Source: Vanrija pseudolonga (lineage: Eukaryota; Basidiomycota; Tremellomycetes; Trichosporonales; Trichosporonaceae). Taken from it: a stretch of DNA of 64,000 nt. The stretch is from the NCBI RefSeq assembly GCF_020906515.1, contig NC_085853.1, forward strand, positions 1,674,001 to 1,738,000. The letters run 5' to 3'. Below the pieces are notes generated by a model. That model was given only the letters and a program-made list of their open reading frames with translations, ran no database searches and was not told the DNA's origin. Below are positions 55,767 to 64,000 of this stretch, in pieces. Position 1 is the stretch's first letter. Each line of letters opens with the position of its first letter. The translations under genes were made by a program, and so were the position numbers.

Positions 55767-57508
55767 TACGGAGTGTGGAGTCGAGAGGGGGAGTGTCTAT
55801 AAGATATCTAGTGGAGAGAGTCTGGGAGGCTGGGTCAGCAAGTCCAAGTCGCGTCGCGTGCCCCGTGCCAATCTGGCGGGGTGGTCTACTCACTTGTCAC
55901 CCAGAGCTCAAAGTACAGGTGGTCGTGTGGGCGTCGAGCGTTCTACTGTTGTCGTGTGGGCGTGGACAAGCTTATGTGCTGTCGCGCGTAGAGTGAGTCG
56001 TCGTGGGTTGAGAGAAGGAGAAGGAGGTGGAAGATGAGAAGAGGGGCGAGGGTTGGGACCGGGTCAAATGTTATAAATCAAAGTGGTGGCTTGAGACGCG
56101 TCAACTCAGGGTAAAAATGACGTGTACCCCGGTGTTTTTACAATGTTTTGTTTGTTTCCTCTGATAACGACGCGCTTTATTTCTTGTGATCCCGCGCGCG
56201 CGCGCGCGCTGGCGGGCAGGTCGCGCGTCTGGTGGGCGGCGCGTCAATAACAGGAGCAGGCCATGGCGCGGACGCGACCGACCCGCACTGACCACCCCTC
56301 CACCCCTCCCCGCGCTGTCCACACGCGCCTTGCCCCCCGACCCCCCCCCCCTTCGCGCCTCTGACACACCAATGTCCTGGAATCATCCTGCCCCTCGCGG
56401 CTCCTAATCTTCCTACAATGCCCACTACGCTCATCGTCGCTCACTTGGGCCAGGGAGGGCTGAGGGGTTCACCCCTAACTCGCTTACCAATAGTGCTAGT
56501 AGCTCCACCTTGTCTCTGTCAGCGCCGTCGTCGTCGCCGCCGCGTCGTAAGTGCCTGCCCTCCTGCCTCCTGTCTTCTCGGCGACGCGCAGCACGACCAG
56601 CAACAACAACAACAACAACAAGCTCATGTCCCTGGAACTCATCGAATCCACGCTGCTGCCCACCAGGCCAATTGTTTGTGTGTTTGTGTTGGTGTTGATG
56701 GCTACTGATTGCGTTGTCGGCCGACAAGTGCTGCGACGACAATGTCTCTGCAACGCCTCGTCTGGCGCCAAGTGGCTTGTCTCGGGCGACGACACTCCAC
56801 TCATCTTGCTTCATCCGTCCACAAATGTCGACTTTCGGTCGAAGTGTCCGTTAACACCACTGCCCGTCGAGGAGCCGGCATGTCGGTTGTAACCCCTTGC
56901 GCGTGATCCATGACGCGACGCGCACGCACGACGCGTCAGAGTGATATTAATGACTAGCGCCTAGCACTAATCAGTCACATGAGCACGCCGTCGATCATGC
57001 CGGGCATGTGCTGGTGGGCATACCATTCATTCCACTGCACTGGCGGTGTGTTTCTTCGCACCCGCACACACACGCCAGAGCGTCTGCAATCTTCTCACGC
57101 CCCCATCCCTCACCGTCCCAATACACTCTGGCGTCTGGCCATGACAAGACGTGGTGCGAACGACGCATTGTATCAGGTGCGAACATTGACACGCACTGAC
57201 GGAAAGTACATAAAGGCCACACTCTCATTGAATCTGTTCTATCCATCCATTCCCTCTCAACTCTAGTGGTACATTGCGTCTCCACCGAGTCTCTTTGACA
57301 ACCTCGCCCCCGGGCACCAAAACACGACACCCCACACGTACCCGCCCAGTTCGAGTCGATGCGAATGCATGTAAGGTATGGAGAATCAGAAGATGAAGCC
57401 AGTAGTACACCAGTGGACAAGTCACTCGCCGCCCTTCCCTCCGCAGCGGCCGCCCCCTCCACCACCACACCCACCCCCCAGGACAGAACTCTAAGAGGAA
57501 CAAGCAGA
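55767..57508. other. Intergenic upstream of RNR1, 1.7 kb
   Basis: Between the RNR1 start and the NOP56 stop, both on the minus strand. Contains a CG dinucleotide run near 56193-56208, C runs near 56338-56351, CAA units near 56597-56620 and two ACGCGT boxes. Short frames at 56418-56906 have no family signs and cover the repeats; I do not call a gene. Confidence 0.55.
56096..56101. promoter_or_regulatory. ACGCGT (MluI cell-cycle box-like) upstream of RNR1
   Basis: Palindromic ACGCGT 330 bases before the RNR1 start. In yeasts this box binds the MBF factor (Mbp1-Swi6) that raises RNR1 transcription at G1/S. A second copy lies at 56931-56936. In GC-rich DNA a chance hit is possible, so the role is inferred from position. 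Confidence 0.4.
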
Positions 57509-59247
57509 TCAAGCTTCAGACTTGCGCTTCGACTTCTTCTCCTTCTTTCCCTCCTTGTCCTTCTTCTTCTCCTTCTTCTCCTTCTTTCTCCTCTCCTCGT
57601 CGTCGGCCTCCTCCTTGGGCTCCTCGTCCCGCTTGCGCTTCTCCTTCTTGTCCTTCTTATCAGACTTGTCCTTCTTGTCCTTCTTCTCCTTCTTGGGAGA
57701 AGCGACAGGAGCGTCCTTGGAAGCGACAATCTTGGCGAGGGCAGGGTCCATTGGTCCGCGGTTCTTCTTAGCCTCGGCCTGGTCCTTCTCAATTTGCTTG
57801 ACAGCCTCGGAAATCTCGACGTCGTCAACGTCACCCTCGTCGTCATCGTCCTCGTCGTCTCCGAGGTCGGCAGCGATGGCGGTCAGGGCCTTCTGGATGG
57901 CGTCCGAGTTCTTGGACACGGGAGCGCCAGTCTCGAAGAAGTTGAGGCGCTCCTCAACCTGAGCACGGAGAGCCTCACCAAACTTGTTGGTGGGGACGTC
58001 GGAGAAGCAGTCGATACGGCAGGCGATCGAGCACTTGTTGGCGAGGAAACGCGAGATGCGGCCCTTGTGCTTGGAGCCGGCGCGGCCGATGAACGACGAG
58101 TGGTAGATGAGACCGTACTTGGGGGTGTTGCCCTTGGTCTTGAGGGCACGGAAGAGGGCCTTCTCGGCACCGAGAATCTGCACAGTCGAGGCAGGGTACT
58201 TGGCGAGGTTGGTGAGCGAACCGGCGTGCGAGATGAGACGAGCGGCAATGGTCTCGCCGATGAGGGCCGAGAGGTTGGGGGCAACAATGCTCATCTTCTC
58301 GATGAGGTAGGCGCGGAGGGCCTTGCGGTACTCGGCGAGCTTGACGACACGCTCGGCGAAGGTGGAGATGTTGATGAGGTCGACCTCGGAGATGTCAGAG
58401 CCCATGGAAGCGCGCGAAGCGTCAAGGACGTTGCGAGCGCGGGTCTCGTCGTCGTCGAGGATCTCCTGGATCTCGGGGAGCGAGTCCTCGGTGAGGGTGG
58501 TGCGGTCGCCGATGAGAACGGCGAGACGGGCGTACTGGTGAGCGTCGGGGACGAGCTTGTAGAGCTCGGGGAAGTGCCATCCGTACCACTCGCGGCAGCG
58601 CATAGCAAAGGTGTTGAGGTCCTTGTCGAGCTGGTCCGACAGAGAAATAGCCTGGATGATCATGTTGTCCGAACGGTTGACGTTGAACTGGCGACGAGTA
58701 AGCCACAGTGCCACAACCGATGCCCAGCTGCACTACTCACCTTGACCTTTCCACGCGAGTACGAGTGACCAAGACCAAGCTGGGCGGTAGCAACGTCACC
58801 CTTCTGGAGGCCCTCCTTGGCGAGGAACTTCTCCTGGTGGAGACGGATGCCACGGATCAGCTCGAGGGCACGCTCTCCAGCGTCACAGGGGATGGCGAGC
58901 TCGCCCTGGATCGCACCACCAAGACCACGCTCAGCAACACCAAGCAGAACAGGGCTCTGCTTCTTGTTGCCCTTCGATCCCTCGGAATGAATGACGAGGT
59001 TGAGGAGCGACTTGAGGTGGGGGTTGAGGACACCCTCGGAGATGTCGTTGGCGTTCTCGAGGGCCTGGGCAGCCGAGGTGAAGGGGAAGAAGGAGGCGAG
59101 GGTGACCATGCGGTTGAACTGGTTGTAGTCGTTGACGGCATCCTGGAGCTGCTTCGAGCGCGCAGCAATCTCCTCCTGGAGGTTGACGGTGAAGAGCGAA
59201 TAGCCCGAGGCGCCCTCGTAGAGGACGTGGGTGAGGGAGCCCGACAT
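57509..59247 (-). CDS. NOP56: Box C/D snoRNP core protein Nop56
   Basis: Exons 59247-58741 and 58687-57509 join in frame to 561 residues. The N-terminal domain reads [13 protein letters not shown], and [20 protein letters not shown] and [18 protein letters not shown] follow. The Nop domain is typical of Nop56: [29 protein letters not shown], then [43 protein letters not shown] and [15 protein letters not shown]. Segments such as [12 protein letters not shown] distinguish Nop56 from Nop58. The tail is a long Lys/Glu/Asp-rich stretch ([10 protein letters not shown] type) common in nucleolar proteins. It binds Snu13/box C/D RNA and pairs with Nop58 and fibrillarin for rRNA 2'-O-methylation. Confidence 0.95.
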
Positions 59248-59743
59248 TGTGGCTGTTTTTGGGGGTCGGCGACGGGGTGGTGTAAGGCTGCTGCTGCTGC
59301 TTGCCTGTGTCGTCGGGAGTTGACGCTGCAAGAGAGTGAGATGGACGAGCTGTTGGCCTTGCTGCTGCTCGTTGAGATGATGGAGCTCGCTGCTACTTCT
59401 GCCATCCTCGAACTTCTTGTCGAAGAAATCTTGAATTTTTTAAGTACATTTTTGGGTTTCTCCCACCCAGCACGTGGGGATCGCGTGGTGAGTCACGTGA
59501 TCTATATTGATCTCGACTCATTTACCGGCAATGCCGTCATGCAGTGGTGGTCTGCCCAGCCAAGGCAATAGGCATGTCCTCGATGAGTTCTCGACCGACT
59601 CCTCACGGCGCGGGACATAGCTTACCCGGGCGACATCAACGACGGCAGCCGACCATTTCCTGCAACAAAACTCGACTCATCCTCCAAACACAGCTCTTGA
59701 AACACAACACTTCCTCTTTCACGACAGCAAGACCCTCGCCACC
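59248..59743. promoter_or_regulatory. Divergent promoter of NOP56 and tRNase Z-like gene
   Basis: About 500 bases shared by two divergent RNA-maturation genes. Near the middle, two CACGTG boxes at 59471-59476 and 59494-59499 lie 23 bases apart, the second in the context GTCACGTGA, the classic binding site of bHLH factors such as Cbf1. This is consistent with one control region for both directions. Confidence 0.5.
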
Positions 59744-61972
59744 ATGTCCTCCTCGTCGCCGACGCCATCGACATCGTCGGCAGAGAGGAGAATGTCAAAC
59801 GGAAAGGCAAAGCCAAAGAAGGCTCCACCTCCAGTCTCGGTCCACTTTGTGAGTCAGCTGCGGAATGTGCAAGCTGGAGCACTGCTAACCCACCTGCAGT
59901 TGGGAACATGTAGTGGTGAGTTGGCTCGAACGGCGGGGGCGACATCGTATGGTGATGTAGCGGCCTGCGCGGGCTCGTAGAGCTCAAGCTGGCTTCATCG
60001 GTTCGAAGACAATTCTGGTCGTGTGCATGATGTGGTCAACCACCATTGCACAACGTGGTCGACCACCATTGCTCGATGGCGGCCACCCGATACCGTTCGC
60101 GACCGATGCTGACGTTCCAGGCGGCGGCCCCATCATCTCGCGCCAGTGTTCGGCCACCGCCGTCGACCTCGGCAACAACATTTGGTGTAGGTGACAACCC
60201 TCGTGGGCGCCCGAGCCCTACTGACAATGTCTCAGTGTTCGACGCCGCTGACGGCACCAACAACCGGCTTCACCAGTCGTCCCTGCGCATGGTGAACATT
60301 TCGCGCATCTTCATCACGCACATGCACGCGGATCACATTCTTGGCATCGTGGCGATCCTCGGCGTCATCATGAGCGGCGTGGGGCAGAGCCCAGCCGGTC
60401 TTGAGCGTCTGCGCCAGGCGGGCACCCTAAAGAGGGTGAGTTACATGGCTTCGTGAGGTTCTAACTCTCCAGCCGGATATCAACATCTACGGACCCGCTG
60501 GCCTCCGCAGGCTGATTCGCACCATGCTGGAATGCACAGCCATCACCCTCACCGGCGCGTACGCCGTCCACGAGCTTATCCCAGAGGGCGGCTCTCCTTC
60601 AGCGGCATGCAAAGCTGGCGACCTCCACGTCAATGAGGCCCAGGGAATCGACTTCCACCCGAACGACCAGGGCGTGTGGGAAAACATTGTGGACGACAGG
60701 CCAACCCGGGGTATCAAAGGCTGGCGCGTGTCTGCAGGCCCATTGATTCATCGAGGTTGGTGTGCCAGAGAGAAAGAAGGCTGACTTCAGTCCCCTCCAT
60801 CGGTTACGTCCTCACCGAGCCCGAGCCTCGTCACCCTCTCGACACGGCTGCACTCATTCCGCTCCTGCAGCGCAACGCCGAAGCGCTGGCCGAGCTCGAC
60901 CCGCCAATCCGCCACCCGCTGTCGCTCTTGTCAAAGATGAGCAGCCTACCACCCCCCAAGCCGTTCAAACTTCCCTCGGGCGATGTTCTCTACCCACCCG
61001 AGCCAACAGGCGAAGCCGGACGCAAACTTGTCATCTTTGGCGACTGCTCTGGCGGCACCCCAAACAAAGCATTCCAACGCATCTGCGAGGACGCAAGTCT
61101 GTTGGTGCACGAGTGTACCAATGCGGCTATCCCCGAGGGCGTAGGCAAGGGCGAGAAGGGCCGGCTTGTGCGTGCCGCAGGCCTAGAGCAGAGCTTGGAG
61201 AAGAAGCGAGACCATGAGTTTGAGATTTCCGCTCGGGATCGCGGCGTCGTGCGCGAGCCGTGGGTCTTCCACGGCAAGCGTGGCGACACGGAGAAGCGTG
61301 TTGCAGCGGAAGACGAGTTTGCGGCGAAGAAGATTGCAGTCCGAGCCAAGGCGCAGAGCCGAGGGCACTCGGCTCCAGAGGACGTGGGCGAGTTTGCAGC
61401 GGCGATCCGCGCGCGACGTGTGGCAGTCAACCACTTTAGTGCAATGTGAGTAACGCACCGCAACAGACCTAACACACAGGTTCCCATCGCCACGATACGT
61501 GTCAAACGATCCGTTCCCGTCTTTGCTCGGCCCGACTTCGCCGTTCCCATACCCCACCGCCGATATCACGGCGCACGCGGCCAGACTTCCGCCGATTCCC
61601 CTGTCTCCAAACGAGCTTCACTTGCGACTGATCATGCAGACAATCGCCAACCAGATCAGCGCCGAGTGGAACGGGCCGCACTGCGTACTGCATGGCGTTG
61701 ATGAGCCGGAACCCCACCTGGTCAAGATGGCCGTTTGCTCGCGGGACTTTATGGTTTACCATGTGCCGTCGCACGAGCTCACGTCGGAGGAGATCAGGAC
61801 AATGGCCAATGCGCATTCCGAAGCGAACACGGTGCTCCGGAGCTGGGCCAACAGCGGTGGAGTATGGACTGTGGAGCAGGGCAAGCAAACGTGGATTGGG
61901 GTAGAGAAGGAGCCAGCTCCGACGCCGGCAGGGACACCAGTTCCGCCAGCTGTGGCGGGCGCTGGGGCATAG
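59744..61972 (+). CDS. tRNase Z-like metallo-beta-lactamase
   Basis: Exon 1 is 59744-59848, exon 2 only 16 nt (59900-59915) and exon 3 60121-60186; later exons run to 61972. Together they read VHFLGTCSGGGPIISRQCSATAVDLGNNIWLFDAADGT, matching the start of RNase Z (family form FLGTGS... and WLFDCGEGT). The metal-binding motif II is FITHMHADHILGI (HxHxDH). Later blocks are VIFGDCSGGTPN (GDT-type motif), LLVHECTNA (HEAT-type) and AVNHFSAMFPSPRY (the last His). So all metal ligands are present. The enzyme would cut the 3' trailer of tRNA precursors. A Lys/Arg/Ala-rich insert between HECTN and HFS is unusual, and the C-terminal ~130 residues end in a Pro/Ala tail. Whether it is the only tRNase Z, and nuclear or mitochondrial, cannot be told. 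Confidence 0.85.
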
Positions 61973-62339
61973 GCGGCAACAACATAGATGATGCATGGGA
62001 TGGTAAGGTGCGGCCTAGACTCGACTGCGAGTGCCTGTGTTCGGCCCGCACGGACAGATCTGGGCGTCGAGCCGACGCGATGCAAATGCCGGAATAGTTG
62101 GGCGAAGAGTCGAGGCGGATTCCTGCGTTCAGCCAAGCCGACGTAGGGTGTGGCGGGTGGCGTCGTTGAGCGCCGCCGACGCCACGACGGGCAGAAAGGG
62201 ACGTCGAGATCTGGCAAAGAAGATTGATTCTCTTTCGGTGGTCGGTGTGGCAGGTGGTGCGAGTGGGGGTGGCAGCAAACCTACCCAAGTACATATGGAT
62301 GCGGCTGGAAGCATTGTGGACGAAGCAAACTCGACACCA
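61973..62339. other. Intergenic before CPL1-like gene
   Basis: About 370 bases that must hold the 3' end of the tRNase Z-like gene and the promoter of the CPL1-like gene. Nothing else seen. Confidence 0.6.
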
Positions 62340-63347
62340 ATGAGGCTCTGGTACACGCTCCTCGCGCTCGCCGCCGTGCACACCGCCACGGCCAACTTCC
62401 TGCGGTGCACGATCATCGAGGCTGCCAACGCCGTCATCCAAAACCAGCTGTACACGTCGTTCAGCGCGTCGCAGTTGACCGTGGGCGGGTGCGAGTCGTT
62501 CTGCGCCGCCGACCCCAAGAAGCCCGGCTACTCGTACTACGATCCGACAAACTTTGTGTGCCTGTGCTCGACGGCCAGCGACGTGCAGACCAGCGGACAG
62601 GTGTACTACCCGACCACTGACGCGTCGGGTACCTGTGCCAGCTGGTATGTGAGTGCCTTGCCTCTTGCTTGTGCGTGCTGACGGCCCCGCGCAGATTTCA
62701 GCCATCACGACGCGCTACGGTGCGAGCACGTGCATCACCAGCTGGTCGGGCGGGCCAGCGACCGACCTGCCCGGGTCGGCGTCCGACCCCGTGGCGTGCA
62801 TGTACGGCTGCCTCGGCACGTTTGCCGGGTTCGAGAGCGCCATCTACTCGCCCGGCAAGTGCACCTGTGCGCACAACGCCGTGCCCGTCACGGACCCGAC
62901 GTGCACGGGCGGCTCGCTCCTCTTCCCGCGCCTGAGCAGCGTGCAGCCGTCCGGCGGGCTGCAGTACCGCCGCGCGGCGGAGCAGGCGCGCCTCGCCGAG
63001 GCCAAGGCAAACCCGCACTGCCCGCGCGGGATGGACGCGTGCATCGTGCCCGGGACGAGCGGGTACGAGTGCCTCGACACGGCGTCCGAGCTCGGTGGGT
63101 TATGGATTCGGGGTGAGCTGACGCGCAGAGTCTTGTGGCGGGTGCATTCACGGCAGTCTGGGCAACGGGACTATTGGCGTCGAGTGAGTTGCTCGCGGCG
63201 AGTGAGTGAGGGAGCTTGCTGACGCCACGCCCCAGCTGCTCAGCCCTGGTGGGGCCGGACCGCTCCGTTACGTGCGACCGGGGGCGCTGCGTCGCGTCGG
63301 GATGTCTCCCGGGGTACACGCTCCGCAGCGACGGGGTGTGCGTGTAG
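62340..63347 (+). CDS. Secreted Cys-rich protein with CPL1-like domain
   Basis: Exons 62340-62648, 62695-63094, 63129-63183 and 63236-63347 join in frame to 291 residues. The start at 62340 gives a clean signal peptide (MRLWYTLLALAAVHTATA); an in-frame ATG 45 bases upstream would spoil it with polar residues. After cleavage there are two related Cys-rich modules: GGCESFCAADPKKPGYSYY ... CLCSTAS and CMYGCLGTFAGFESAIY ... CTCAHN, with a spacing like WSC domains. The C-terminal part (CPRGMDACIVPG, YECLD, ESCGGCIHG, DCSAL, TCDRGRCVASGCLPGYTL) is the CPL1-like domain found in basidiomycete secreted proteins. In Cryptococcus neoformans Cpl1 is a secreted factor linked to host interaction. Probably an extracellular or cell-wall protein. 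About 24 Cys imply many disulfides. Confidence 0.87.
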
Positions 63348-64000
63348 AAGATGTAAACTGGGTTTCTTGGGCTTGCCAAGCGAGTGGACGCCAACTCCAA
63401 CTTTGTTCGTCTGCGGCGCGTCAGTTGGTGTGCAGAGGCGGCGGCGGCGCCACAGGGTGGGCGAGCGCCTGGGTGCACGCGCCACAAAGTTGACTTGTCG
63501 GGCCTGGGCCGACGGAAAGCCGAGCGAGCGAGGTCCCGAGATCGCTCGCGTGACTCGCTCGTGGTTCTTCGCGAGATCGGTGTGGGGTCGGTGCGAGGGT
63601 GTGGGGTGGGGCGAGGGGGTGGGGTGCCGGTTTGAGGCCGGGTCGATAACTTCGGAGGGGGTCCAGGTGCCCGTCGGGATAACTTGTCTGATTCTGCCTG
63701 TGGATGCGGTCAGTGTGTTGGGTCAGCCAAGCCAGTGGCCACGACCGTGGATGAGCAGGGGTGTGTGGGCGCTGTCTCGCGGTGGCTGTGGTGATCATGG
63801 TGGTCGTAGTGGCCGTAGTTGTCCCAGTGGTCGTTGTCGACGTGAGAGTGGACTCTTGTCATGTCGCATTTGAAGGCCGATTTTGCCGCATTGGAGTGGA
63901 GGCGCCGCGTCGCCGCGAGCAGAGGTGCAACTTTCATATCGCCATTAGCCACCGCCATTAGCCATCACTATTAGCGACAGACACATCCGAGACGCATTGA
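63348..64000. other. Window end, no gene seen
   Basis: About 650 bases after the CPL1-like stop. GC/GT-rich with GTGG-type simple sequence near 63780-63840 and a 13-nt tandem repeat at the very end. No frame has family signs. Part of the next gene's promoter or 3' end may lie here. Confidence 0.55.
63940..63978 (+). repeat. Three 13-nt tandem units (CGCCATTAGCCAC type)
   Basis: Two near-identical 13-nt units differing at the last base, then a third, diverged one (CACTATTAGCGAC). Close to the window edge, so it may continue or belong to a larger repeat. Confidence 0.65.

Noticed and set aside
56418-56906. Short plus-strand frames upstream of RNR1
   Set aside because: They translate CGT and CAA simple repeats, have no family signs and overlap each other in different frames; no splicing makes a longer protein.
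57359-58768. 469-residue plus-strand frame with poly-Leu stretches opposite NOP56
   Set aside because: The Leu runs are the antisense of the Lys/Glu tail of Nop56; not a membrane protein.
62295-62339. Upstream in-frame ATG for the CPL1-like gene
   Set aside because: It would put 15 polar and acidic residues before the signal peptide; the Met at 62340 gives a normal secretion signal.
1-64000. Transposons, virus-like elements, CRISPR arrays, rRNA
   Set aside because: No reverse transcriptase, transposase, integrase or capsid-like frame, no long terminal repeats, no regularly spaced repeats and no rRNA sequence were seen.

Overview
The window is nuclear DNA of a basidiomycete yeast. It is GC-rich, most genes are broken by several introns of about 35-60 nt, and the 3' ends of these introns nearly all carry a CTGAC- or CTAAC-like branch site just before the AG. 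Protein content (CPL1-like secreted protein, RNA polymerase II CTD of about two dozen degenerate heptads, SPX-domain phosphate transporter) points to Tremellomycetes, probably the Trichosporonales. That placement is inference from gene content and splicing style; no similarity search was run.

Layout. 0.3-4.1 kb: two unrecognised minus-strand genes, one with a C-terminal coiled coil and one F-box-like. 5.6-9.2 kb: a tandem pair of extended-SDR reductases. 9.9-12.4 kb: DNA polymerase eta. 13.3-18.9 kb: RPB1, convergent with it. 20-22.3 kb: VPS27 (ESCRT-0). 22.8-27.4 kb: a 1483-residue disordered protein. 29.2-30.2 kb: HUA1-like protein. 30.4-31.8 kb: a secreted GH128 glucanase-like enzyme. 32.4-35 kb: a six-exon gene of unknown function that looks like two or three small genes until the introns are removed. 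35.7-37.9 kb: MAM3/CNNM-like membrane protein. 38.0-38.8 kb: ATG10. 38.9-42.1 kb: SPX-DASS phosphate transporter. 43.1-44.9 kb: a third reductase of the family seen at 5.6-9.2 kb. 45.8-46.6 kb: myosin regulatory light chain. 46.7-52.7 kb: APC1. 53-55.8 kb: RNR1. 57.5-59.2 kb: NOP56, divergent from a tRNase Z-like gene (59.7-62 kb). 62.3-63.3 kb: CPL1-like secreted protein.

This is ordinary fungal housekeeping synteny. Genes are not grouped by pathway, although cell-cycle/DNA metabolism genes (polymerase eta, APC1, RNR1) and ubiquitin/endosome genes (VPS27, HUA1, ATG10) recur. No transposon, virus-like element, CRISPR array, rRNA or confident tRNA was seen. I found no clear new multi-gene system. 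The best leads are the spliced orphan gene at 32.4-35 kb, the alternating RPB1 CTD, very short exons and introns (16- and 18-nt exons, a candidate 28-nt intron), five PSAP motifs plus a terminal clathrin box in VPS27, and a reductase paralogue with an altered nucleotide-binding motif. Exon limits quoted as numbers were checked for GT/AG ends and for reading-frame closure; the others are approximate.
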